From Pseudobutyrivibrio sp. (GTDB lineage: Bacteria > Bacillota > Clostridia > Lachnospirales > Lachnospiraceae), in the NCBI GenBank assembly GCA_017557435.1, contig JAFYYR010000013.1, forward strand, positions 1-64,000: a stretch of 64,000 nt of DNA. The letters run 5' to 3'. Positions 35,232 through 43,659 of the stretch are shown one piece after another. A program made the position numbers and the translations under genes. Each line of letters starts with the position of its first letter. The stretch's first letter is position 1. The notes under the pieces were generated by a model, which was given only the letters and a program-made list of their open reading frames with translations, was not told the origin of the DNA and did no database searches.

Positions 35232-37904
35232 ATGAAACTTATTTCTTGTTATATTGCCCATTTTGGCAAGATAAATGATTTTAAATATGATTTTAATGAT
35301 GGCTTCAATTCCATCCTTGAGGAGAATGGATGGGGTAAGACCACATTCTCTGTTTTTATTAAGGCTATGTTTTATGGCTTGGAGTACTCTCCAAACACCA
35401 AGAAAAAGCTTTTAGAGCGCAATCACTATCTTCCTTGGGATGGTAGTCTTTGTGGTGGCAATATTGTCTTTTCTACCAAAGAGGGCCAGTATCGAATCGA
35501 GAGGACCTTTGGTAAGACAGACAAGGAAGACACATTTGCAATTTATGACGATGTGACAGGCCTTGAGTGCACAGCCTATACAAGCAATGTGGGAGAAGAG
35601 ATTTTCAAGGTGGACAGAGATTCCTTTGAAAAGAGTGTATATATTCCACAGCTTTCACTGGGCACATCTATGACAGATTCTTTGAATGCTAAGATGGGTA
35701 ATCTTGCAGCAGCTAAGGACGACATCAGCAATTTCGATGTGGCCCTTAAGAGTGTCAAGGACGCAAGAACAGAGTACACCAGAAATAGTAAAATCAATCC
35801 AGGTAAGCTTGTTGCTGTTAAGCAAGAAATCAACAAATGCAAAGAAGAGTTTGAAAAGCTTCCTATTTTCGAAGAGAGCGTGGAGGCTATGAGTTGCCTT
35901 GTTGAGGAAAAGCAGGCTAATTTAGACGCTCTTGTTATGGAAAAAGCGAAACTCACTGAGACTATTCAGCAACAGAGTAAGAGAGAGCAGGAGCTTGGCG
36001 CATACAGAATTCAAAAGGAGAACCTCAATCAGGAGCTGGAAAAGGCCAGTGAATTTGAGACATTCTTTGCAACTGGTGTTCCAAATGATGATGAGATTGC
36101 AATGCTTGAGCAGACAGAGAGAGATTTGACTGTTCATGAGAGAGCACTTCATGGTCTCAAGGAGAATATTCAGCGCGAGAATCCAGTATTTGAGGCTCCA
36201 TTTAAGGAGAGAATACCAGATATTTCAGAGTTTGATCTGTGGAATAAGATGGCAGCTAATCTCTCAGAGCTTAGAGCAAAAGCAGAGCATTCCAAGCTTT
36301 CAGAGGAGTCTAATAAGCAGCTTACAGAGCTTAAGTTTTTCTTTGGCAAGCTAGTGCCTACAGATGAGCAGTTGGCAGAGGTTGAGCACGCCACAACTGT
36401 GATTACAGGATTAGAGGCCCAGTTGTCCCAGAGCAATGACAGACTTAAAAGTCTTACAGCTGAGCGAGACATAATGGAGAAGCTCAATAAAAAAAGAAAT
36501 ATCAAAATATGGCACATACTAGGCACAGTGCTCCTTGTGATATTTATTATTTTTGGAATTGTATTCAGTCAATATTTAGACGAGTATTTAGGCAGAATTG
36601 TTGAAACAGGAAGTATTGCAGCAATAGTAGTTGATTTACTTCTTCTTGTTATATCCGGCAGGAGAGCTCGCGTTAATAGAGTAAAAGAGGCCAAGGACTA
36701 CGAGGAGCGCATCCAAGAGGAGGAGGACTCTATCGAGATTACTAAGCTTGAGCTTAGAGAGTTACTGGAAAAATGTAATGAGTTCTTGTCTAATTATCTC
36801 TTAACCAGAGCGGATACCATGCAGGAAAATGTTTACGAGATTCGTCGTAAGCTAGACCAGTATAGACATCTATTAGATGAGGAGCAGTCTCGACATCAGG
36901 AGGCGGAAGGCACACTTGATGAATTGGCAGACCTGCAGCTTGAGCTTTACACTAAGATACAGCCATTTGCCGCACCATACGGTATTAATCTATACGAGAT
37001 GGGTGGAGAATACGAATTCTTGGCAAAGCTTAAAAAGGATGCAGATAGATATTCAGACTTCTTAGAGGAATCAGAAGAGATAGCTCGTCACGAGAATTCT
37101 ATAAAAACTATGACAACTGATATTAAAAATATCCTTGAGAAGTTCCCAGTGGATACAACTCTTGATAGAGCTGAGCAGATTCAATCCATAAGCGCTAAAA
37201 AGCGTGATTATTTTGCTATTAAGGAGCGTATAGAGAATCTTAAGTCAGAGATAGCTGCATTTGAAACTAAGCACGCCGTAGATGACAATGTACTGTCAGT
37301 AGATGACTTGCAGCGACAGCAGAATGCTCTTGATGAGCAGATGATGGAGATTAACAAGCAGCTTCTTCAGGAGAAGGATAATTTATCTGCAGCCCTTGAG
37401 GAAGTGGAGCGACTTACAGATGTTTCAGAGCAGATAGAGCGCCTTGAGGTTCAGGAAAAGGAATATAAAAAGAGCGCAGAGCTTTTAATTAAGACAGAAG
37501 ACTTTTTACAGAAGGCTCGTGAGAGCTTCCAGGCAAAATACATGCAGCCTTTGCAGAATGGTCTCCACAAGTATTTAAGCCTTATTGATGGACCTACAGG
37601 CACCCATTCAGGCTACTCTATAGAGGACTTTGAGCTGGATATGGACCTTAACATTAAGCTTTCCTACTCTGGTAGCACTAAGGGGGCAGAATACCTATCA
37701 CAAGGCTATCAGGACGTGGTTGCACTTTGTTCTCGTCTTGCTCTTGTAGATGTGCTCTATCCAGATGAGAAGCCTATTCTCATCTTAGACGATCCATTTA
37801 CCAACCTAGACGACAAAAAAATAAAGGAGTCACTTAAGCTCCTTAACCGCATAGCGAAGGATCGCCAAACCGTCTACTTCACATGCCACGAAAGCAGATT
37901 GTAA
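35232..37904 (+). CDS. SbcC/YhaN-like SMC-type ATPase with central membrane segments
   Basis: An 890-residue ATPase. Walker A is NGWGKTT (residues 32-38). Long coiled coils flank a centre with two hydrophobic helices (about 424-478), a feature of YhaN rather than of SbcC, which has a zinc hook there. The C-terminal head has LSQGYQD as ABC signature and ILILDDPFTNLD as Walker B. Together with the preceding phosphoesterase it should form a membrane-linked Mre11-Rad50-like complex. Its stop codon lies five bases before the first paired bases of palindrome A4. Confidence 0.88.
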   Translation: MKLISCYIAHFGKINDFKYDFNDGFNSILEENGWGKTTFSVFIKAMFYGLEYSPNTKKKLLERNHYLPWDGSLCGGNIVFSTKEGQYRIERTFGKTDKEDTFAIYDDVTGLECTAYTSNVGEEIFKVDRDSFEKSVYIPQLSLGTSMTDSLNAKMGNLAAAKDDISNFDVALKSVKDARTEYTRNSKINPGKLVAVKQEINKCKEEFEKLPIFEESVEAMSCLVEEKQANLDALVMEKAKLTETIQQQSKREQELGAYRIQKENLNQELEKASEFETFFATGVPNDDEIAMLEQTERDLTVHERALHGLKENIQRENPVFEAPFKERIPDISEFDLWNKMAANLSELRAKAEHSKLSEESNKQLTELKFFFGKLVPTDEQLAEVEHATTVITGLEAQLSQSNDRLKSLTAERDIMEKLNKKRNIKIWHILGTVLLVIFIIFGIVFSQYLDEYLGRIVETGSIAAIVVDLLLLVISGRRARVNRVKEAKDYEERIQEEEDSIEITKLELRELLEKCNEFLSNYLLTRADTMQENVYEIRRKLDQYRHLLDEEQSRHQEAEGTLDELADLQLELYTKIQPFAAPYGINLYEMGGEYEFLAKLKKDADRYSDFLEESEEIARHENSIKTMTTDIKNILEKFPVDTTLDRAEQIQSISAKKRDYFAIKERIENLKSEIAAFETKHAVDDNVLSVDDLQRQQNALDEQMMEINKQLLQEKDNLSAALEEVERLTDVSEQIERLEVQEKEYKKSAELLIKTEDFLQKARESFQAKYMQPLQNGLHKYLSLIDGPTGTHSGYSIEDFELDMDLNIKLSYSGSTKGAEYLSQGYQDVVALCSRLALVDVLYPDEKPILILDDPFTNLDDKKIKESLKLLNRIAKDRQTVYFTCHESRL

Positions 37905-37908
37905 AATA

Positions 37909-38556
37909 AACCTACACCACATGTAGGCCACCACCACAAAATAGATAGGCCCCGCACATAGGGCAGCACCTACGCCCCGCCGGGGGTCCCACACTTTGCC
38001 TTCAGATTATGATTTTCTAAGTGTGCAGGTGCGCTTCTTCTATGGTGGGCGTTCTTTCGATTATTTGCAATTCTGACGCTACAGTTCGTGGAAGACAGAC
38101 ACATTTATTTTTAAATATAGCTTCCAAGGCAAGCTTAGGAATAATTGCGTGATTTTGGAGTGAGCTTAGTGAAATAAAAAAGAGTTTTGCAATGTATTGG
38201 CACGAGCCGCCATGGACGGCGGCGAGAGTACGAAAGCAACACGACGTTGCATAAAGTACGGTGCCAATACATGCAAAACTCATTTTTTTAATTTCACTTA
38301 GCGAATGGATTATGAACGCAATTATCCTAAGTCTTGATTGGAAGCTATTTTATATTACGCTCATGTCTGTCTTCCACGTACAGCAGCTTCGAATAGCAAA
38401 ATCAGCGAAAGGACACCCACTAGAAGCTCCCTTTGCACACTAAGAAAATCTATAATCTTCGCAAAATTGTGTGGGACCCCCGGCGGGGCGTAGGTGCTGC
38501 CCTATGTGCGGGGCCTAATATAAAAGTTGTGTGGTGGCTAGAAGCGGTGTAGGTTT
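37909..38556 (+). repeat. Giant palindrome repeat, copy A4 (complete)
   Basis: This repeat of about 648 bases has a perfect 49-bp GC-rich outer stem (37946-37994 with 38469-38517). Weaker pairing extends outward (AACCTACACC near 37909 with GGTGTAGGTT near 38546). The apex stem pairs GAGTTTTGCA with TGCAAAACTC and GGCAC with GGTGCC. It contains the hairpin GCCGCC-ATGGAC-GGCGGC (38206-38223) and a side stem (GTAC/GTAC and GCAAC/GTTGC, 38228-38259). Family motifs are at 38154-38169 and 38297-38315. It lies between convergent genes, and its right end overlaps the last codons of the minus-strand gene. Confidence 0.9.
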
Positions 38557-38810
38557 TTGTATTCTAGGAGACCTTCCTCTACCCATTCATGGATGATGGA
38601 TTTGTCTATGCCAAATTCTTGGCATACTATCATTTCGTTTACATCATAGTTCTCGCTTATGAAGGCCTTTACTTTTGGAAAGAGTTCTTTTTTTATGCAT
38701 TCCTTACATTTGCCTTGAGGGGAGCTGATAGGTATTCTGCAGCCGCAGCTTTCACAATACCTAACAACTGGACCATTATTATTTAAAAAATCAAGAGCTG
38801 AATGTGTCAT
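38538..38810 (-). CDS. Small zinc-ribbon protein, flagellar-protein (TIGR03826/YvyF)-like
   Basis: A 90-residue protein with an N-terminal CxxC...CxxC zinc ribbon (CESC and CKEC) followed by a helical region resembling a small helix-turn-helix (EMIVCQEFGIDKSIIHEWVEEGLL). The layout resembles YvyF-type proteins of flagellar operons, but no other flagellar gene is in the window, so the name is tentative. The ATG at 38810 has GGAGG eight bases upstream. Its last codons form part of the outer arm of palindrome A4. Confidence 0.65.
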   Translation of the reverse strand: MTHSALDFLNNNGPVVRYCESCGCRIPISSPQGKCKECIKKELFPKVKAFISENYDVNEMIVCQEFGIDKSIIHEWVEEGLLEYKNLHRF

Positions 38811-38835
38811 AAACAAATCCTCCGAATGGGTGGAA

Positions 38836-40125
38836 TTAAAGTCCTACATATTCCTTAAAGAAATCACCGCGCTGTTCGAAGTTTTTAAATACTCCGTAGC
38901 TTGCTGAAGCAGGTGATAAAATTACCGCAGTACCCTTTGATGCATTTTCTTTGGCAAAAGCACATGCATCCTTTAGGTCTTCAATATAGTGAACCCTGCC
39001 CATAAACTCTGGTGATGCAGTAGCTTGAAGCTTTTCTAATATGACCTTGCCGCTGTCATACATAAGTATGATGTGCTCAAGTCTTGTGGTTGGAAGAAAC
39101 TCTACAAGTGGGTCGTAGTCGATGCCTCTGTCCATTCCTCCAAGAAGTATTGTGCCTGCATTTGGAATAGCTCTAACGGCACTAATAGCAGACTCGACAG
39201 TGGTGGAAATAGAGTCATCGTAATAATCTATCTCATCAAGCTTGCCAAGGTACTGAAGACGATGAGCAAGTGTCTTGAAGGTGGCAAGTGCTGATTTGAA
39301 ATCCTCATCAGAGATGTCATATCTGCGACATACATCATAGACGAATGCTGTATTGAACAGGTTGTGTGTACCTCTTAAAGTTACCCCAGGGATTTCCTCA
39401 AATGAATTAAAAGGAAGGTCCTGAGACTTAACCTTGATTACAGTTGCCTTGCATTCTCCTGTGGCAGGTAAAAAGTCAGGGTTACAGAATAGGAAATCAC
39501 AGTAGCCCTGATTTCTGTATATGTTTTTCTTGGCGTTCCAATATTTCTCAACTGTGCCATAGTGATCTAAATGGTCCTCGTAAAGGTTTAGAAGTATGGC
39601 TTTTGAAGGAGCAAATTTTGCATATTCAAGCTGATGGCAAGAAAGCTCAAAAACTATTATTGTACGTGGATGAATCTGGTCTGTAATATCAAAAATAGGA
39701 ATACCTATATTACCTCCGAAAAGCACATCCTTTCCGCATTCTTTAAGTATATGATATAAAAGTGAAGATGTTGTGGACTTGCCCTTGGTACCGGTGATTC
39801 CGATGGTCTGTGCACCATATACCTCCAGGAATAAATCGGCCTGACAGGTAATGCGGCAAGTGTATTCGCTAATGTCCTTTGGAAGGACGATTCCAGGGCT
39901 TTTGAATACCACATCATAATCATTTAAACAGTCCAGGTAGTTAGCACCAGTAATTACCTTGTGACTTGATGTAAGGTCAGAGCTTACTGCGTTGGCATCA
40001 GCTATATCAAGACAAGCGTAACCGCCTACTGAGCTGACCATACGAAAGCTTGATTGACCCTCACGGCCGTAGCCTAAAATTAATACTTTTTTATCTTTAA
40101 CTAAATTTCTAATTGTTTCCTTCAT
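38836..40125 (-). CDS. murD: UDP-N-acetylmuramoylalanine-glutamate ligase (MurD or MurD2)
   Basis: A 429-residue Mur ligase. The ATP-binding loop GTKGKST is at 112-118, and the centre and C-terminal domains show NLYEDHLDHYG and YDDSISTT, as in MurD. MurD normally adds D-glutamate to UDP-MurNAc-L-alanine. Here it overlaps a MurL-like gene by 17 bases; in Xanthomonas the adjacent pair MurD2-MurL adds L-glutamate and then epimerises it. Which isomer this enzyme uses cannot be read from sequence. The gene is second in a minus-strand operon that ends with the zinc-ribbon gene. Confidence 0.88.
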   Translation of the reverse strand: MKETIRNLVKDKKVLILGYGREGQSSFRMVSSVGGYACLDIADANAVSSDLTSSHKVITGANYLDCLNDYDVVFKSPGIVLPKDISEYTCRITCQADLFLEVYGAQTIGITGTKGKSTTSSLLYHILKECGKDVLFGGNIGIPIFDITDQIHPRTIIVFELSCHQLEYAKFAPSKAILLNLYEDHLDHYGTVEKYWNAKKNIYRNQGYCDFLFCNPDFLPATGECKATVIKVKSQDLPFNSFEEIPGVTLRGTHNLFNTAFVYDVCRRYDISDEDFKSALATFKTLAHRLQYLGKLDEIDYYDDSISTTVESAISAVRAIPNAGTILLGGMDRGIDYDPLVEFLPTTRLEHIILMYDSGKVILEKLQATASPEFMGRVHYIEDLKDACAFAKENASKGTAVILSPASASYGVFKNFEQRGDFFKEYVGL

Positions 40126-41503
40126 TTTTAAGTGCGTCCTTTATTATAGATTCGAAATAATCATTTAATGCATGCTCCTTGCTGTACTGCTTGATGTATT
40201 TATCAAAGGCGATACTTGGTACTACAGCAGCATCCTGATAGTGCATTAAAAGAGCTGGAAGCTGAATCTGCTTTGCAGCGTACTTGCTGATTGTTTCGGT
40301 GATAGAAGCGTTGACCTCGTCGCGGCTGCCAACACATTCAAATGGTTTTTCAGGTAGGATACCACAGAGCTTGTCAAAGTCCTCCATAAGTGTCTCATCC
40401 TCAAAAAGTCTCTTGCCAAAGATGGCATCCAATTCCTCAAGTGAAAGGAATGGAGAGAGGATGATATAAACAAAGAGACACTTTGGACAATGTCCACACC
40501 AGATATCCTGCTTGCTGCCTACATTGCAGCTTTTGAAAATACCATGATATTTTTTGAAACGTGAAAAGAGCATAGCAATCTGAAGCTCAGAAAGAGGACG
40601 CAGGAAGCTGAAATAAAATACTCCTGAGCCAATATAGTTCTTTTCATAGCTTCTGAAATCAGCCTCAAACTCAAAGCTCTTTGAGTACTGATGGTTAACA
40701 TAGCTGTCCAAAACAGTGGATTCGTTGGCACTTGATTCATTGGAAAGAGCCACATAATCCGAGTTATTTAAATAGCCTGCGATAATACTTGAAAAGGCAA
40801 CCAGGGCAGAAAATGGTGTGTGACCATTTAAAAATCCCTTGGCATTAAGATCTAGCATATTCTTATCAAGTGTACGCTTAGCGTAGATTGTCTTATCTGT
40901 AAGCTCTGCCACCTCTACTGTAGAGTCAGTGGCACCACGAGAATTAATTACATAGCAATTTACATCTGCCTTATCCTTAAGAAGCTCAATAGATACAACA
41001 GAGTCCTTGCCACCGCCAACAGGCACCATAACAGAAGGCTTTCTATTGCCTGTGAGTTTTGGAGTAGTCATAGGAGCAAAGCTTCTGGTAGCCTTAGAGC
41101 TATCGCAGTTGATAGTCATGAAGTCCTCGAATTCTTCGCTGATGCCATTGGTGTAGTAAAACTCTCCAAGGCCATTGAAATAAAGCTTTTTCCACCAGCC
41201 AATCTGCTCAGGGGTCAATGCCCTGTCCTTGATAATTACAGTAGGTGGGCAGGCGATTTTCCAGTAGCTGACAAGCTCCACCATTCCAAGGGAAAACACC
41301 ATGTCCTCAATAAGCTCAGTATTAATCTCATCAACTGGATTGATTCTTGGGATATACCAAGTAGGATGAAACTCTGACAGACCATCAATTGAAAAATCAA
41401 AAGTCATGCAAATGCCTGACTCATCTAAATTATAAGAGAAGCCCTGATAAGTAAAAGTAGGGTAGTCCTCTCTACATTTTTTATAAAAATCTTGTCTACT
41501 CAT
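40109..41503 (-). CDS. murL: MurL-like UDP-MurNAc-L-Ala-L-Glu epimerase
   Basis: A 464-residue cytoplasmic protein with a PP-loop-like ATP-binding motif GGGKDS at residues 163-168 and a CGHCPKC motif near 343-349. MurL of Xanthomonas oryzae converts the terminal L-Glu of UDP-MurNAc-L-Ala-L-Glu to D-Glu and uses ATP with release of AMP and pyrophosphate, which suits a PP-loop enzyme. I assign MurL from this fold, the length and the overlap with a MurD-type gene; I have no alignment. Without the context it would be called an uncharacterised ATP pyrophosphatase-like protein. Confidence 0.65.
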   Translation of the reverse strand: MSRQDFYKKCREDYPTFTYQGFSYNLDESGICMTFDFSIDGLSEFHPTWYIPRINPVDEINTELIEDMVFSLGMVELVSYWKIACPPTVIIKDRALTPEQIGWWKKLYFNGLGEFYYTNGISEEFEDFMTINCDSSKATRSFAPMTTPKLTGNRKPSVMVPVGGGKDSVVSIELLKDKADVNCYVINSRGATDSTVEVAELTDKTIYAKRTLDKNMLDLNAKGFLNGHTPFSALVAFSSIIAGYLNNSDYVALSNESSANESTVLDSYVNHQYSKSFEFEADFRSYEKNYIGSGVFYFSFLRPLSELQIAMLFSRFKKYHGIFKSCNVGSKQDIWCGHCPKCLFVYIILSPFLSLEELDAIFGKRLFEDETLMEDFDKLCGILPEKPFECVGSRDEVNASITETISKYAAKQIQLPALLMHYQDAAVVPSIAFDKYIKQYSKEHALNDYFESIIKDALKNEGNN

Positions 41504-41543
41504 ATATATGATAATTCCTTTATATTATTCAAATCTAATGTAG

Positions 41544-41602
41544 GTTATAATATAGAAAAAATATCCCTGCTAAGCAGGGCTTTCTTCGGGAGATATTATA
41601 AC
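41544..41602. promoter_or_regulatory. Palindromic intergenic region with two facing -10 boxes
   Basis: GTTATAATAT (41544-41553) and ATATTATAAC (41593-41602) are a perfect inverted repeat. Each contains TATAAT, one on each strand, directed toward each other and toward murL (minus) and the WYL gene (plus). Between them lies the hairpin CCCTGC-TAA-GCAGGG, which is followed by a T-rich stretch on either strand. -35 boxes are weak. Confidence 0.5.
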
Positions 41603-41642
41603 ATAAATTCGTACAAGTAAAAACATTAGGGAGAATGAGCCT

Positions 41643-42611
41643 ATGCCACACGTTGGAGGTCAAAAATTAAAGATAATAAATGAGTATCAGATTCTTATGG
41701 AAGAAAGCGATGAGCGCCATCCAATTAATGCCATTGAGATGACAAGACGCTTGGAAAAGCGCGGGATTCCTGCCGAGCGCAAGGGTGTCTACAAGGACAT
41801 GGAGACACTTATTGACGCAGGAGTTGATGTAATTAAGGGAACAAAGGGATACTACATTGGCTCCCGTACTTTCGAGTTGGCAGAGCTGAAGCTACTTGTG
41901 GATGCAGTGGGGGCATCAAAGTTCATATCTCAGAAAAAAACAAGGGAGCTTGTGGAAAAGATTACAAGTCTTGCTGGAGTAGACGATGCAGAGCAGCTTA
42001 GCCGCCAAGTGGTTGTGCCAGACAAGCCTAAGGCAGGAAATGAAAAGATATTCTATTCCATCGATGTTATTTACCAGTGCATTGATAACAATAAAAAGAT
42101 GTCCTTTAAATATCAGGAGTGGACCTTAAGTAAGGAAATGCAGCCTCGCCACGGTGGAAAAACATATGTAGTAAGCCCAGCATTTTTGCTTAGAAATGAC
42201 GAGAACTATTATCTTGTAGCCTTTGATGAGGGAAGCGGTGAGATTAGACATTATCGAGTAGATAAGATGACATCCACCTCTGAAATGGAAGAGGATAGAA
42301 GTGGACTTGAATTAATAAAAGAGCTTAATCCTCATGAGTATGCTAAGCAGCATATTAGCATGTTTGCAGGAGATGAGAAGGTTATTACAATCAGATTTGC
42401 CAAGCATTTGATTGGAGTAGTCCTTGATAAATTTGGAACAGAAATAGATGTGCGACCAGATGGAGCCGATTATGTAAAGGCCCGCATATCTGTAGCTGTA
42501 TCTCCTCAGCTCTACGGATGGCTTGTGGGCATCGGAGCCACAGTGGCCTTTCCAGAGGAGGAGGTTATAAACTACCGTAAATACCTGGAGGGTATATTAG
42601 AGATGAGCTAG
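41643..42611 (+). CDS. WYL domain transcriptional regulator
   Basis: A 322-residue protein with an N-terminal winged helix (about 8-70, with ERKGVYKDMETLIDAG) and a WYL domain (about 135-235) that senses a ligand, often a nucleotide or nucleic acid, followed by the WYL C-terminal extension (about 245-320). It is divergent from murL, and the two share a palindromic promoter region, so mutual regulation is possible. The ligand is unknown. Confidence 0.9.
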   Translation: MPHVGGQKLKIINEYQILMEESDERHPINAIEMTRRLEKRGIPAERKGVYKDMETLIDAGVDVIKGTKGYYIGSRTFELAELKLLVDAVGASKFISQKKTRELVEKITSLAGVDDAEQLSRQVVVPDKPKAGNEKIFYSIDVIYQCIDNNKKMSFKYQEWTLSKEMQPRHGGKTYVVSPAFLLRNDENYYLVAFDEGSGEIRHYRVDKMTSTSEMEEDRSGLELIKELNPHEYAKQHISMFAGDEKVITIRFAKHLIGVVLDKFGTEIDVRPDGADYVKARISVAVSPQLYGWLVGIGATVAFPEEEVINYRKYLEGILEMS

Positions 42612-42645
42612 TAGTAGACGAGACTTTATGTATTAAAAAATGTAA

Positions 42646-42730
42646 GCCAGTAGATAACAAGCTCTTAGCTCTCTCAAGGGAATCGTGTTAGATGACTGGA
42701 GAGAGTCTAAGGCTTGTTGTCGTAACTGGC
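42646..42730 (+). repeat. Structured repeat, copy B2 (bulged-stem family)
   Basis: GCCAGT (42646-42651) pairs with ACTGGC (42725-42730). CAAGCTCTTAG (42658-42668) pairs with CTAAGGCTTG (42707-42716) with one unpaired T, and CTCTCTC pairs with GAGAGAG. The loop is about 22 bases. It lies between the ends of two convergent genes and may terminate either transcript, though no T tract is present. Confidence 0.7.
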
Positions 42731-42754
42731 ATAGTTTTTATAAGTCCTCTAGTT

Positions 42755-43486
42755 TTAGATATACCCTCCATCTACGCCTATAATTTGCCCTGTCATATAT
42801 GATGGGGCATTTATTATGTTTAAAACTACCTGGGCTATTTCCTCAGGGGAGCAGAATTTGCCTGCAGGGATCTCATCGGCAAGTTCTGATTTTTCCTCAG
42901 GAGAAAGCTGAGAATTCATATCTGTGTCTACTACGCCGCAAGCGATGGCGTTTACAGCAATGCCATTTGGAGCAAGCTCCTTGGCAAGAGCCTTTGTAAA
43001 TGAATTAACACCACCCTTTGTGGCAGAGTATGCCACCTCACAGCTGGCACCTACAGTGCCCCACATAGAGCTGATGTTAATGATATTTCCCGATTTTTTG
43101 CTTACCATGTTTGGGACAATGACTTTTGATGTATAAAAAAGAGGAGAGAGATTGGTGCCGATCATGCTATCCCAATCCTCTACAGACATATCAGTAAGTA
43201 GTCCAATAGAAGCCTTACCTGCGTTATTTACAAGTACATCTACCTGGCCAAGCTTTGCTAGGGCATCCTCACAGGAAGCTATTGTAAAAGAGCTGTCAGC
43301 TATATCACCGCAGTAGGTGTATACCTGAACGTGATATTCATTTGAAAGCTCAGTGGCGAGAGCATTTAACATTTCTTTATTCTTATGGCAGAAAAGTGCA
43401 AGATGATATCCCTCTTTTGCAAGTGCCTCTGCGATAGCTTTTCCTATTCCTCTGCTGGCTCCAGTGATGATAGCTGTCTTTTTCAT
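42755..43486 (-). CDS. SDR family oxidoreductase, FabG-like
   Basis: A 243-residue short-chain dehydrogenase. The dinucleotide-binding motif TGASRGIG is at 8-15, NNAG at about 87-90, and the catalytic residues include Tyr153 and Lys157 in YSATK. It is closest in general form to 3-oxoacyl-ACP reductase (FabG), but no other fatty acid synthesis gene is nearby, so the substrate is uncertain. The ATG at 43486 has AAAGGAG upstream; a TTG 18 bases earlier is in frame but less likely. Confidence 0.87.
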   Translation of the reverse strand: MKKTAIITGASRGIGKAIAEALAKEGYHLALFCHKNKEMLNALATELSNEYHVQVYTYCGDIADSSFTIASCEDALAKLGQVDVLVNNAGKASIGLLTDMSVEDWDSMIGTNLSPLFYTSKVIVPNMVSKKSGNIINISSMWGTVGASCEVAYSATKGGVNSFTKALAKELAPNGIAVNAIACGVVDTDMNSQLSPEEKSELADEIPAGKFCSPEEIAQVVLNIINAPSYMTGQIIGVDGGYI

Positions 43487-43577
43487 TGAATTCTCCTTTG
43501 TCAATGGCTAATAGCGTATACAATTTATAAAATAAATATTAATAATCTGATAAATGCCTTGTGGTTTTACCATGCAA

Positions 43578-43659
43578 TTGATATACTATTTACATGATAT
43601 ACCAATTCAAAAGTATCACATCTAATTGATACCTCTAGTATATCAAATCCACATGTAAA
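43578..43659. promoter_or_regulatory. hpf/SDR intergenic region with inverted extended -10 boxes
   Basis: TGATATACT (43579-43587) is an extended -10 for hpf, 17 bases after a weak TTGTGG (43559-43564). The inverted copy AGTATATCA (43637-43645) reads as an extended -10 on the minus strand toward the SDR gene. TTTACATG (43589-43596) and CATGTAAA (43652-43659) form a second, interleaved inverted pair, the latter reaching the ribosome-binding site of hpf. Confidence 0.5.

Noticed and set aside
38017-38443. Open frames on both strands inside palindrome A4 (88 and 60 codons)
   Set aside because: They follow the inverted repeat and are not shared with A2 or A3; composition is that of the structured repeat.
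1-38556. Family A as an insertion sequence or ROOL/HEARO-type RNA
   Set aside because: No transposase or IS605-like gene is near any copy. ROOL and HEARO RNAs have complex multi-stem folds rather than one end-to-end palindrome. The assignment was not supported by any motif I could see.
42799-43136. Plus-strand frames opposite the SDR gene
   Set aside because: The minus-strand SDR frame has all family motifs and a good start; the opposite frames are shadows.
43580-43659. Pseudoknot riboswitch in the hpf leader
   Set aside because: The left arms coincide with the likely -10 box, so they would mostly not be transcribed from that promoter. Kept only as a promoter-region observation.
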